Shown here: positions 47,825 to 60,112 of the stretch, piece by piece
Layout of the letters: each line of letters opens with the position of its first letter
Position numbering within the stretch: the stretch's first letter is position 1
NCBI RefSeq assembly: GCF_028769735.1
Contig: NC_088171.1
Coordinates: 145,659,917 to 145,723,916 of the forward strand
Source: Zonotrichia leucophrys gambelii
Taxonomy: Eukaryota > Chordata > Aves > Passeriformes > Passerellidae
Direction: 5' to 3'
Length of the DNA: 64,000 nt
Position numbers and translations under genes: made by a program
The notes under the pieces: generated by a model
Told to the model about the DNA's origin: nothing
The model's input: the letters and a program-made list of their open reading frames with translations, nothing else
The model's database searches: none

Positions 47825-50318
47825 AGCCTGGACTTGTTCAGTGCCCAGCTGCAACCTCCAGCAAGCTAAAGGTGTCTCTGGGGTGATACACCACAGTTGC
47901 CGCCTTTGGCCCAGCAGCAAGAGTCAGACTGGCCCAGGCACAATCTACCTGGTAATATTGGGATTCATATTCCAATACTCAGACAGCTCAAACACCTGGG
48001 GCCATTGCAGAGGCCTGTTGGTTCTTGTGGAGGGTTTATCCCACTTTGCTACTTGATGTATAGATGGGCAGATTGATCAGAACAAAAAGTAAAGGACGTT
48101 TGGGTAGGGAGAAGAGATAAGAATCAATACAGGACTGGTGAGGAACAAAACCAGAGCTGGCCAGAAACACAGGTTCTTCCACTCAGCTTTAAAATGGGGT
48201 AAATACGCCTAGAATTTAACAAGAATTTTTTAAGGCCCTTGAATGCCATTCTGTCAATCACTGCAGAGCTCTCTATAAATCACTGTAGCTCATGGTATTC
48301 ACATTCTGGATTTACCAGTTTCAGCTACCTATCTGCTGTTTGCAAATGGAATATAAGACACCTTTAGCAAATTACAGTCATTTAGCAATTGCTTAATCCT
48401 TGGCCTTTTGAAGCCAAACCAACCAGTTTCAAATAGCTTACCTAAGGACTTGTGTAGTTCAACACCCTTCACCTCTGTGCTAATATTTTACAACCAACCT
48501 CCCCCTCTTTGGATACCTTTGTTCAATTGTCTTGCTACAAGCTAATCAATGGAAGCCTTCACACTCCATTCCACCATTAATGAGTGAAGTCAGTGACTAT
48601 GAACACTTTGGCACAAGCACTACCCTCTGTCTGTGTTTAAAATAAGTCTTCCCACAGTCAGACTTCAAAGCTATGTCCTAAAGACATTTTTATAGAGTTC
48701 TCATGTCTTCTTCTTTGGGAGGTGACACTGGCTCCACCGTTCTTTTAGTCATGAAGAGCTCAATATGACTCAAAAATTTACAGCAATGGATTCAGTTTGG
48801 GCTGTGATAATTTTGTTCATCCTTGTAAAGGAGGTGTTCAAACCATTAAGACAAATGATATTGAGAGACATCACCTTTCATAAATTAGAGGGAAGAGACA
48901 GTTTTGTAGGAACCTTGATCCCTGCCTCACACAGGCATCAACCACAGATAAAAGCTGCTGGGTGACTGTTGGGCAGTGCATTCAGGGTGTCTCACATATC
49001 AGAATAAATGAATTCTCAATGACTGCTGTCCCACTTTCCAATTCCAATCCCAAAACCTTTTCATAACAGTGACATTACCCGGTTTCCCAAAATAACACAG
49101 AGGGGAAAGATGATGGAATGGGATGTGTGCATCTTAGTTATGACAGGAACTTAGCAGTGAATTTTCTTTACGCACTTCTACCTTCAACTCCATTGTGTGC
49201 ATCTATAAATTTCATGATGGAAAACAAACCAAATGAACACCCAAATGCAATAACTGACTACATTTCCTTTGAAGAAATCCACACAGGCATAGGAAAAAAA
49301 GAAGCAGTAGCAGAAGGTTCAGCAGGAAGACAGATGCAAGTACGACTGAAAGCTCCTAATGTTTCCGAAACTACCTTTCTCTTGGCCTGATCACAAAATA
49401 AATTACATACCAGCTGAAAAGCTGTGCAATTTCACAGCTTGAGATTCCAAGAAATATTTGTTAGAATGGTTCTCCAGCCTAAAATGCATTAATCTGTTTA
49501 CTTGGCATCATGGGTGTTCTGGAAAGAGTTACCTGAGATCAGTTCTGCATCGAGATGTCTGGTCAGTTAGACAAGGCATGAGGCAGACCTTAGGAGCAAC
49601 AGCCCTTTTTAGCTCTGAGTCGTTCAAATAAAACATCTAGAGTGGAAAGAATGGGGCAACCAAATGCCTCCTGGAACATAAAACTCTGCAAGTCTAGGTA
49701 GTTATTTTGTCTGGCTGAGCAATATGGTCAGGTCAAATGGCACCAACATGATCAGAATGTGCTTCAGCTGTCAGGTCTCTTGACCACAAAACTGTTCGGT
49801 TTCTTTGAAGGAAAAAGGGGAAAATAAACATCCACACAAGAATCTCTTCAAGACCTGAAGGTTGAAATAGGCAGCCCAGACACTTGAAACAATGATAACT
49901 TTGCTTTAGGGGTCAGAACAAAATAAGCTTGGAAAGGCAGGCACAAGGAGCTCCTTGCAGGATGTTGAGGGTCTGACCCCAGCCCTTCCTTCAAGTTGTC
50001 AGTGACTCAGGAGGGATCACATAGTTAAATAGAAGTGCAATATCTAAGTATAATATTTAAATAGATGTTACTTTTTTCTTGTTATTCTGCAATTCACATT
50101 TCTTTATTCAGGGTCATATGAGTTCAGCTACTGCAGGAGGTCCATCTGCCAGCAAAATGTGCTGTTCCTAGGATTCCCTGGACACCCTCTGACTGGCCCA
50201 GATGAGTGGACACAGTTCTTATGTTGGGTAGCAAGATGCCTTTGCAGGAATTTTCCAACAAAAATACTGCTTTCCTCCAGCTTACGCTGTTTTAGCTGTT
50301 TCAGCTCTGCTTGACACC
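47825..50318. other. Non-coding DNA, no gene recognised
   Basis: The first ~170 bases keep the base composition of the LTR and could be leftover retroviral leader or outer LTR sequence, with no recognisable primer-binding site. The rest is AT-rich unique DNA. Open frames at 48765-48965 and 49118-49390 match nothing I know. Confidence 0.5.
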
Positions 50319-50855
50319 CTAAACTTGCATGTTCACTTTCTCACTTATGCGTGCCACTTGAAAACCATCTACATGTGTTTCAGGTTTGTCTGGCACTTCA
50401 AATCTGACTCCATTGCTTGATGCCTTAAAGTGATCTCCACGCAGCATTTCAGCTTTTCTTGTCACTTAGATGTCACCTTTGATCCCTCTTAGCTCTGTCA
50501 CCTGCTTTTCCCTTCAAAGCTGCTTCTTTGTATTAGTGCTTGAAGGAGGACTTATGGCGCACAGGATATCAGCAGAGTTTCTGTGAAGATGCTCAGTCAT
50601 GACAGCTGCTTTTGTTTCCTTTGTCATATCCACCTCCAGTTCTCTTACTGTCAGTGCTCCTGGTGCTGAGGTCAGGTTCACCTCTCCCTCACTACTTCTC
50701 ACATGGTCTCTTCATCCGTTCAGTGTGGCATCAAAAGCTGACACATAATTGACATGACCATAATCTGCTTTGATAGATCCAGAGAAAGAGTCCAGGAACA
50801 TGCTGGGATTGTCCTTTGTCTTCATGTGCAGGAACCTTTTGTGATTTCCCTCAGT
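50319..50855 (-). pseudogene. Candidate decayed coding sequence (single frame, 3 internal stops)
   Basis: Read on the minus strand in one frame, this 537-bp stretch is open except for stops at 50712-50714 (TGA), 50514-50516 (TGA) and 50466-50468 (TAA), and it ends at a TAG at 50319-50321. The pieces are rich in charged and polar residues with protein-like balance, for example SGSIKADYGHVNYVSAFDAT, TVRELEVDMTKETKAAVMTE and SSNGVRFEVPDKPETHVDGF. The last resembles the spacing of Lys-Gly-Asp and Val-Pro-Asp motifs in large AHNAK-type repeat proteins, but this is only an impression. There are no recognisable splice sites, start or domain. It may be a pseudogene, or chance openness. The three internal stops mean it cannot make the full product. 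Confidence 0.25.
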
Positions 50856-53129
50856 TTACAGGATTAGTCTTGTTCTTAGAGTAGATGATTGAAGCAGATT
50901 GATGATTTTGATAGTTTTTGTTTAACTTGGACATAATCCATCAAAAGATTGTCCATAAGGAGTGTGAGGAGTGAGGTGTTTCACATGGGAAAGCAAGTTA
51001 TTAATTCTAAGTTGGATACACAACCTAAAGTGAAATCCAGCAACAGTAATGCTACAGGACTAACAAGACAAACAAAAGCTCTTAGCAAGTAAATGGGTTA
51101 AGCTTAGGTTATACAGCACTAAACTCATTTCCCACTTAGGGAGTTTGAATGGAAATCAGAGACAAGAAACATAAGATGTCCTTCATTTCATCCTCTGGAA
51201 AGTCAAGGGACCAATGGTGCTGAAGAAGCTTCCTTGGGGTAAGAAAGCTGCTGAAAGGGTCCAGAGCTCAACTGGAAGAGCTCAGCCATCCCACCTTTTA
51301 AATTCATTATTGCAGTTCTTGTCCACAGGCAGAGCCTGAGAGAAGAGCTTCATTGGTTTATTGCTCTAAGGCTGACAACAGTTAAAAAAATTAACATCAG
51401 CAAATCTGGTGAACTCACTGATGACAGACTACTCATTTCAAGGGCTCTCCAAACAAACAAGTGCAAAATACCCCATCAGTAAAAACCCCAAAGAAATACA
51501 TATACTTATAACAAGGATTCACTTTCTCCTCCCTACCTGGGGACAAATTCCAGGAGAAAAGTCTGTAGTCAAGTATTTTTCTACACCTGGTGCATCAGCA
51601 GAGTTCTGGCAGGTTCCCCAGGAAAAACAGAGCACACATTTTGAGAACATTTGTAGCCTTTTGGGAGAAACTGTGAGCTGAACTATGCTATGCACCTAAG
51701 GTGTTTCAGAGAGACATTTGACATATTCTTGACACCAAAACAAATGCTGACATTTTCTCAATGAACATTTGACCTGTGGAAAAATAGTGGGCAGTATTAG
51801 CAAAGCCTCTGAGGAGATCAGGAAAGCCCCAGATCTGTGTACTGCAGGTTCCTCATGTCGAGTGTGACTTACTGGGACAGTTATTAGCACAGCAAGATCA
51901 CAGCAAAGATGTAGGTGTGTTAGCCTACACCCTACCTAGGGTTTCCTGGTTAACACACCTGCTTCTATAAAAAAGGATGAGCTCAAAGATTAAAATTAAA
52001 GTGTTAAAATTTCATAAAGAAGTTAGTAGGTGAGCTACTAGTAAGAAAATGTGACCCTGCAAATGACAGACAGTGAGATAAAATCCTTCTGAGACATGAG
52101 AATGTGACAGAGTTAGTCAGAGGCTGCCATTTGGAGATCCCCTGACAGCAGGCACAGAGCTAAACTCACCCAGGGACACCTCTCAGGAGGTGCTGGCAGG
52201 GTGTCCTTACCTCAGCCATGTGCCCTGGGAGTGCCAACAAAAACAATGTCAGTACAGCTGGAATGGAGAAGGGTATAAAAAGTTCCATTTATTTCTAACA
52301 TGGCAGTGTTGGCTGCAACCAAGATATTTTTTTTTTTTACCATTGACAAAAAGAGGCTGGAAAATATCACCTTGCAGATATAGACATATTTTCTCAATTA
52401 CAGTTTTTTTCATTTGCAAACTGAAAACCTTGGAGAGATTTGGATTACAGATGTTCTAATGGCAGAATCCTGAACCTTTCCATGCCTGTGATGCTCCATG
52501 GCAACTCACTCCATGTGTGAGGACTTTCCTTTATTTGACTATTGCTTCCCATCTGAGCTTCCACTGTCCCTCAAGCAGACAATAACATGGAAATGGATGA
52601 GTTTTGTGGTGTCCCTCTTTAGGGAACTGCTGTAACTACAGGGTCAGATGTGTTAGTTCACATTAGCTAAATTGTCACCATACTATGTCCAAATTAAGGT
52701 CATCTCATCCAATAGTCTTCCATGGCAATGGTGGTAGGAGATGGGAAGAGCTGAGTAAAGAGGGAGGCAAATGCAGAGTTAAACTCCAGTACCCCAGTGA
52801 CCTGCAGGGCAGAGACTTCTGGAGGCATGTCCTGCTGTCTGATAACCTTTTTCTAATTTCCTTTTGAATGTGGGTAACTTTCAGGATCCACAGGATCCCC
52901 AGTCTATTCATTAACTTGAGCCGTTAATAAGCTACTAGTTTTGAGTGAGTTTCCATACCTATGAAAACCCTAATTGCAATCAAACTTTCAAGGTGCTCCT
53001 GGGTAGACAAATAATGTCACTGAAGCACGTGAAGCCAGGTCAGCCACTTGAAATTGCTGTATTGCCAGTGCTAAGAGGAATAAATAAGGGTTAATTATAT
53101 TCTGGTGCATAATGTGTGCACCTTAAAAC
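50856..53129. other. Non-coding DNA, nothing recognised
   Basis: Continues the unique AT-rich sequence. The frame of the preceding candidate stays open for another 21 codons upstream (50859-50921) before further stops. A T run lies at 52327-52338. No transposon or exon recognised. Confidence 0.55.
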
Positions 53130-53964
53130 TATGAAAGAAAGAAGAAGGGGAAGGGGAAGGGGAAGGGGAAGGGGAAGGGAAAGGAAAAGGAAAAGGAAAA
53201 GGAAAAGGAAAAGGAAAAGGAAAAGGAAAAGGAAAAGGAAAAGGAAAAGGAAAAGGAAAGGGAAAAGGGGAAAAGGGGAAAAGGGGAAAAGGGGAAAAGG
53301 AGAAAAGGGGAAAAGGGGAAAAGGGGAAGGGAAGGTTCCAGGAAGGGAAGGTTCCAGCAGGTTAGGGAAGGTTACGGAAGGGAAGGTTAGAGAAGGTTAG
53401 GGAAGGTTAGGGAAGTGAAGGTTAGGTTAGGTTAGGTTAGGTTAGGTTAGGTTAGGTTAGGTTAGAGTTAAGGTTAGTTAGTTAGAGTTAGGAAGGGAGG
53501 GAGAAGGGAAGGAAGGAGGAAGGGAAGGGAAGGGAAGGGAAGGAGGGAAGGGAAGGGAAGGGAAGGGAAGGGAAGGGAAGGGAAGGGAAGGGAAGGGAAG
53601 GGAAGGGAAGGGAAGGGAAGGGAAGGGAAGGGAAGGGAAAGGGAAGGGAAGGGAAGGAAGGAAGGGAAGGGAAGGGAAGGGAAGGGAAGGGAAGGGAAGG
53701 AAGGGAAGGAAGGAAGGGAAGGGAAGGGAAGGGAAGGGAAGGGAAGGGAAGGGAAGGAGGGAAGGAAGGGAAGGGAAGGGAAGGGAAGGAAAGGAAAGGA
53801 AAGGGAAAAGGAAAAGGAAAGGAAAGGAAAGAAGGAAAGGAAAGGAAAGGAAAGGAAAGGAAAGGAAAGGAAAGGAAAGGAAAGGAAAGGAAAGGAAAGG
53901 AAAGGAAAGGAAAGGAAAGGAAAGGAAAGGAAAGGAAAGGAAAGGAAAGGAAAGGAAAGGAAAG
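53130..53964. repeat. 835-bp polypurine satellite with ordered sub-blocks
   Basis: The plus strand is almost entirely purine except for GTTAG/GGTTCC pieces. Sub-blocks in order: (AAGGGG)n 53145-53179; (AAAAGG)n about 53180-53257; (AAAAGGGG)n about 53258-53328; mixed GGAAGGTTCCAG/GGAAGGTTAG units about 53329-53420; (GTTAG)9 53421-53465; transition about 53466-53515; (GGGAA)n about 53516-53788; (GGAAA)n about 53789-53964. Long homopurine mirror repeats can form triplex DNA, and the G-rich blocks can form G-quadruplexes. The Arg/Lys/Gly/Glu-rich frame at 53116-53400 is an artefact. The true length may differ from that shown because such tracts are hard to assemble. Confidence 0.97.
53421..53465. 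repeat. (TTAGG)n / (GTTAG)9 pentamer array
   Basis: Nine uninterrupted GTTAG units inside the polypurine satellite, flanked by GGAAGGTTAGGG-type units. The pentamer TTAGG is one G short of the vertebrate telomere hexamer and equals the arthropod telomere unit. Its neighbours suggest local origin by slippage from GGAAGGTTAG units and not a telomeric fusion. Confidence 0.95.
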
Positions 53965-55198
53965 ACTACAGATTATGTATAAATAATCTCTTTTAAGGAT
54001 TTTAAGATTTCATAAGACTTTCTTATGGAGCTTGTTAGCAGCAATGACAGCAGTTTTACTTCAAGCAGAGATGTAAAACATTGGCCCTAAGGCAGTTGTA
54101 AACCATGCATGAAAAACAAGGGCCAGTTCTCTATTTTTCAGTAAGGATTTGGGGCCTCTGAGAAGGCAAAAGGTGATACAAGTGCAGAAAACATGCCAGA
54201 AGGAAAGCATGAGAAGTGAGAAAAAAACCCCTGTGTGACTCAGAGACAGCTTGGGTAGGATGGGGTGGGGCTGGAGTGACGGGGAGAATTTGGCAAAAGG
54301 AATTACTACAGACACTACAATTGTGGCATGTTTCTGTAAATAAAAGAGGTTCTGTCTCTGTCAGCAGTTCTTCCTAACTGAAAACAACACGGAAGACCAC
54401 ACTGTTTTGGCTAACTGTGTCAAAAAGTGTGGCAGGAAATCTTCTGGCATTGCAGGATGCCTTTGCTGAACATATTTGATCATGGAACATGGATTGGTAA
54501 GGAAAACAGGAACAAATTAGGAGGAAATATCTATCTAGAAAAAATTAGCTTCTCCATGTTTATTTCTTAGCAATTATATCCCCAAATATTCTTTTTTTCT
54601 CCCCAGTATTCATTTGCCACTTCTTTAGAAATCACTGATCTGCCCTATCAACCAATTATCTTCAGAGTGAAAACACTCCTTAGTATCTCTATTCTAAGCT
54701 GTTCCTGCCACCATTTTAGTCTGTTAGCAATCTGGTCATTTTATTTTCATTTCATATTTGTGTGCTGCCTGACACAAGCAAGAAAATATAACTCTTGGAG
54801 AATGATTTTCAATTCATATTGGTGTCAATCGAATGTAACTCTGCTGGCATCAGTAGTATAATGTTGGTATTTTTAAAGTGTGCAAGGCCCTCAGATGGAG
54901 AGCACCTTCTGTGGTGCTATCATCTCCCAAAGGCTTGAGAAAAGCTCAGTTAAACCTACAGACTTGTGCTCAGTTCACCTTGGTGAGGGGCCAAACTCCC
55001 ACTCACTGGCTGACTCTGCCTCAATAGGACAGGGGAGGAAAATAAGTGAGAAGCCTCATGGGTTCAGATAAAGGTGGGGAGATCACTCACCAGTTACCAT
55101 TACAGACAAATGCAGCCCATAGAGATTGTGCTCAGACCTTCTTATGGGTCTGGGCTGGATCTTTTGTGGTTTGACAACAGGAGGATATTTCTGGATGT
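53965..55198. other. AT-rich non-coding DNA, nothing recognised
   Basis: No repeat family or exon recognised between the satellite and the CR1 fragment. Open frames are under 85 codons. Confidence 0.6.
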
Positions 55199-55260
55199 AG
55201 AATGGTTTGGGCTGGAAGGGACCTTAGAGATCACCCAGTTCCAGCTCCCAGGCACAAGCA
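55199..55260 (-). mobile_element. CR1 LINE 3' tail, minus strand
   Basis: Plus-strand text AGAATGGTTTGGGCTGGAAG, then GGACCTTAGAGATCACCCAG, then TTCCAGCTCCCA is the reverse complement of a CR1 3' end, lacking the final 8-bp repeats. About 60 bp are clear. The element may extend another 20 to 50 bp to the right. Confidence 0.85.
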
Positions 55261-55520
55261 GCGACTCCTTACCACAACAACTGCATGCCCACACCTTCGA
55301 GGGGAGCTGGAAGTGCCATTTCTCCTGCAACAGCCAAGCTGTGATGGGAATTGCAGCCAGCCCCAGGGCTGGAGGGACCAGGTGATGTCCCACAGCCTGG
55401 GGAGCCTGGGACTGACCTCCACATTTTCCTTCCCTGTTTCATTTCCTGAAAACATTGCTCTCCCAGAAGGTGTCAGTTTTGGGTACCTCTCCAGCCTGGC
55501 AAGTGCCAAATTGCTGAGCT
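55261..55520. other. GC-richer non-coding spacer
   Basis: Overlapping open frames of up to 131 codons on both strands start in the CR1 fragment and run through here, so they are not credible genes. Nothing else recognised. Confidence 0.55.
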
Positions 55521-55552
55521 GTCTGTGTGTCTGTCTGTCTATCTGTCTGTCT
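55521..55552. repeat. (TCTG)n tetranucleotide microsatellite
   Basis: About eight GTCT/TCTG units with one ATCT interruption. Short and probably polymorphic. Confidence 0.93.
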
Positions 55553-58500
55553 CCTCTGGCTGGAAGGTCGCTCAAGAGGACGGAAGCAGGCACATAAACC
55601 TCTCTCCTCTTCAGCTCTCACTCCCAGAGATCCTTTCAGACCAGGCACAGCGAGTTTCTCCATGTTTCCCTTCAGAGTTGCTTTCTCCTGCTTGAGCTGA
55701 GCAGCTCAGTCTAATAAAGGTTTTCAGTGGGATATCCCAGTGCAAAGGGCAGGGAAGGAGAAATTTTCTAGCAAACTGGGACAACAATTTTCTAACTATA
55801 ACATGGTAAAGGAGAGCAGATAATCAACACACATAAACACTGGCTGGTAGTTTCCTCCCAGGAATGTGAGACTCTCCATAGCTTAGTTAAGGGTGCATCC
55901 AACTCAATCCAGCTCCAAAGCCCTGTGTTTGGCAGCATTATAACTGGTTCATTGAGATGCTACATTTTTAGGGGGAAGTTTTGCTTGGTTGGTTTTCTGC
56001 TCTTTAGTGTGTGGGAGGCCGTTTAACCACAACTCTGACTACTTGGGAGTCACTTTTCGTGGTAAGAAACTCTTTCAGAATTCTCCTACTGACTCAAGTA
56101 GGCTGATTGTAAACAGAACAGTAAAAAAGAGGGGGAGATAAATTCTCCCTGTCCTCCACACATTACTGAGTGAAGCACATGATCTCAGTCACAGGAGGAC
56201 ACAGTTCCCCTCCTTCCTCTCCTGTTCTACAGCAAGATGTGAAAAAGCAGCACCAAGGAGAAAACAGCTCAGAATGAGACATCAGGACACAGTTACATTA
56301 TGGAATTCTTAAGTAGTTTCTGTTTCTGATGGCAACTGAGAATGTAATGAAAATGCCTCTGGTTGATGAGGCACGTTTGTATAGGTTTCTGTTTGAAGGA
56401 TTAAGGGCCACTGTGGTAGATCTGTGCAAGTAATAGTTAAAGGGTTGTGCAGATGCAAAGAGCTTAGATGGGTTTAAGGGGAGACAGGACAAGGACAAAG
56501 AAAATATCCTTCAGACATTATGAATACACAAAGCACATTAGGCAGAGGCTGGGAAAGTGTTTGCTGGAACTTATACATGCTTGCCCTGTTTTCTTTTTCC
56601 CCTGGGCATCTTTTTTTATTTTTTTTGCACTGCTTGCCAGAGATATTGGTAGATACAGGATGAGGCTGAACCTTAAGAGGAATGTCCATGCTCTAATAAA
56701 GTTACTCATGGTGCTTTGTGGCTGCAAACTAAACCCACTGGAAATATTCATCTTTCTACAACCTCAAGTTTTACAGACAAAATTAAAGTCCCCCAGTCTT
56801 TCTAGAACTCCATGCAGAAATTCATGCTGGAATAGGAAGGAGGACTCAATGGCATAAGCATTTTTTTGTCTTGAGGTCATTCTAATCCATTACCATAGCA
56901 ATTTTGTGGTTCTCTTGGAAGCTCTAACTTCTGCTAGTTAAAAAATTTGTTTGGCTTTCCTTGAGTGAATTCGATCCTTGCAGCCTTTCAAAACTCCTTC
57001 CTGCCCACAATTCACCAGTGCAAAATTGTTCTGAACCAGCTATGAATCCTTTGATTATCCCACATATATGCTGGGTAATGCTCCAGCTCCAAATTCCTCA
57101 TCCCACAAAGAATGTGAGAGCCAAAAGAAAGGTGATCATCAGTCACAGGTCTCTGTCATAGCCTTCAACAGTAGGTTCCTTTATATCTTCTCAAATCTCA
57201 TACTCGATTTTCATTTTAAAACCTAGTGCAAAGAGGAAACTTAATTTTACTTTTTTTCCTCTAGCACTTTGGAGTATGTCAGAAAGCTCAGGCAGGGCCC
57301 AGGGGGACGTTTGTATTTCACTCCTCTCCACAAGTTCATGTCCATGAGCACAAGGGCTTGAGGAGAGGGTGAGGCTGAAAAGTGATATCCCCAAAGAGCC
57401 AATGTGTTGTGCTTTTCCTGCAGCAGCATGGCAAGTTACAGTCTAATAACTGCTCCTGGTCAGCTCCTTGTCTGCCATCATCCCCTGTATTCCTGTGGCT
57501 TTGCTTGAAAGGAATATATGACATAAATCCATACAAGTGCCAAACATGGTCCCAGCTGCTGAGCTGAGTATTTCTGCTCCAGAATAGCACAGAATAACTA
57601 CACAGAGCAAGTTTGGAATAGCCTCAGAAGGGAAACGGGGAAAAAAGGTAAAAAAGCTGAACTTTACTGCATTCCCAGTGAAAAGCCTGTAGATGGAAGG
57701 GTGACAGTGACAAGAGCACACATGTCTTTTAAACTGTCATTAAATTATATTTTCTAGACAGCAAAGAGTGATTCAATTTTTCTCGAGGGAGCTGTCAACC
57801 CAGAACTGATTCTGAGAGAGTCTCAGCACCTTCAAGAACAGATTGTGATGTCTATGAGCATCTTATAGGAACATGTCTGCTCCCCCACCTTTTCTTGGAA
57901 TGTGCACTTGAAAAACTCTCATGTTGGAAACAAACCATTCTTCCTTTTTATTATGATCACAAGACTGAGGCTCCATCGTTCATGCTACCATACAAAAGTA
58001 CTTTGCTGCTTGTTATAGCAGCATTTGAGATTGTGGTCTGTTCTTTCACTGTCTGAAAAGTTTTAATTCACTTTGTAACAGTTTTTGCCTTCTGGAGATC
58101 TCTTGAGCCGTCCCAGCACGTTGTTCATGACACATATACACAGTTCAATACAGGTCAACACTGAGATGCAGATCTAAGTGACTTGCTAATGTCTGAGAAA
58201 GTGAAATGTAAAATAATAAATTTTATTAGCAATAGGTTTTCTATACAGCTCTTCTTATATAATTTCTTGTGACTCACATTTTCTTCTAGGTCATTGGTTT
58301 TACAATCAAGAAATTTTACATGCAAAATTGTGCACTAAATGAACATTATGACTGCAAATTCAAGTGCTCTGCTCAGGATTTAGGGATGTTAATTTTCTTG
58401 TTTTCTTTTCATTTGTTCTCCTCATTTCTACACATGTGAACTCAGTCCTCAATGATGAATTAACATGGTAATTTTAATTTGGAACAAATCCCTTCAGTGA

Positions 58501-59734
58501 CTTTATAAAGCACTGAAAAAGTTGACAAAAAGTTATTTCCCCCACATTTTTTGCTAGTGACCATCTGGCCAATATTCTTTTTGCTTTTCTATGACATTTG
58601 TCACCACATTTGCACACACAGTCTCACCAGGAGATAAAGCAGTAATCCATGCTCTCAAAATCTCTATTGCTCTGCAGAGGGCTGATAACAAAACCTGACA
58701 GCTCCATTCACTCTGGGCACCCCTTATGAAGTACCACATTCCCATTTTTCTGAACATACCAGACAAACACCCCCTGTGCCTGGAGTACAGCTTACCATTG
58801 ATACAGCTGGACATGCTGAGCATTTCTTCTGAGTAGATCCTCAGTGCCCGAGTCAGGTATGCAGTGGATGAGGAAAACACTATTGAGAGGATTGCACTGA
58901 AGCTCAATTTTGAAACCTAATATTTTCAGCAAGCTGGAGACCTTTAATTTTTGTCAGAAAAAAAAAAAAATCTTTTCCAGAAACTGTTTCCTCTGCATTA
59001 ATGAGACATACAGGTAATGAAAAGCCAGATGAAAAGAAAACTATGAATTAAACCAAATGTGAAAAAATGATGGGTATTCAGGTTTCTTCAGTGATTAGAT
59101 GAAAATATTTCTCTTTTTTGATTAATGAAAGTTCTTTCATTGACCACATCTCATGGGACATAATGCCTCATTTCTTTGCAAAGTTCATACTCATTTACTT
59201 TAATAGTGAATTATATTAGAAAGCAAAATCTCTTACAAAGTTTTCTTAGGAACCTCCTCACAGCCCATCCCTATAATTTCTTTAATGAAACTTTTCAAAT
59301 CGTCCTTTTCAGAACTTCTCAGACTGAGCTGCCCGTCTGCTTTGCAATAATAAATCACATTTTGCTGCAATGGTTTAAGGGAAAAGCATCCACACTGCAA
59401 GGGGTAGAAATTCATGGATATAATCAGCCACCCACTATGGTGCTGCTTTATCGTCCCACTTCCTCCAGATCTGTAACTTCTTAGATGTCTTGGCCAAAAG
59501 CTAAAAGCCTTGTAAGTATTGTCTCTAATGCATGGAGAATTAGTCTTTCAAACCACATCTTTTAAGTGAACCACTTGGTTTTTCAGAGTGTTTCAAGTGT
59601 CCTTTTGAAGCCAGAATATGCTCATTGCTTAAGGACTTGGGACACTGTAACTTCTGCCCTGTTAACTTGGGCACAACCTTGAAGTGGCTGCAGCCTGACA
59701 AGGGCATCCTCAGCCTTCACTGAGGTTTGCCTTT
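55553..59734. other. AT-rich non-coding DNA, no gene recognised
   Basis: No repeat family, RNA or exon recognised over 4.2 kb. The largest open frames (56468-56857 plus, 129 codons; 58554-58907 minus, 117 codons) show no domain and no splice-site context. A-runs occur at about 58959-58971. Confidence 0.55.
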
Positions 59735-59820
59735 ACTCAGTGTCCTTTATTCCTGTATTATTTGCCTGAGTGTCCTTTATTCCTGCATTAATTCTCTGAG
59801 TGTCCTTTATTCCTGTATTT
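59735..59820. repeat. 30-bp minisatellite, 3 copies
   Basis: The core TGTCCTTTATTCCTG starts at 59741, 59771 and 59801, giving an exact 30-bp period, with adjoining CTCAG/CTGAG and variable ATTA-rich spacers. Because 30 is a multiple of three, the minus strand reads a 10-residue repeat (GIKDTQ plus four variable residues), but the surrounding frame shows no gene. Confidence 0.95.
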
Positions 59821-60112
59821 GTGTTAGCCCCAAATGTATTCTGATAAGTCAGGTAATTTCTTATATCATACTTGGGCAAATATAGCACATATAGCACTAA
59901 AATTAGAATTTGTTTTAAAGAATTGGAATTTTGGAAAGGAACCCTGTAGGAAACAGGAGAGGGATGGGACAGCCTGGCCTTGGTTCTTCCTGAGTCATTA
60001 TCTTGCATCAGAGGAGGAAAGAGGTGCTTTTGAAATGGCATTCAACAACCTCACCAGCCTTGACTTGCCCCAGCCTTTGTGAGTGCACATGAGCTCAGCT
60101 CATTTCACAAAG
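59821..60112. other. Non-coding DNA, nothing recognised
   Basis: Short AT-rich then mixed sequence with a doubled ATATAGCAC near 59879-59897. No gene seen. Confidence 0.6.

Noticed and set aside
53116..53400. Arg/Lys/Glu/Gly-repeat protein on the plus strand
   Set aside because: It is the translation of a purine microsatellite and has no independent support.
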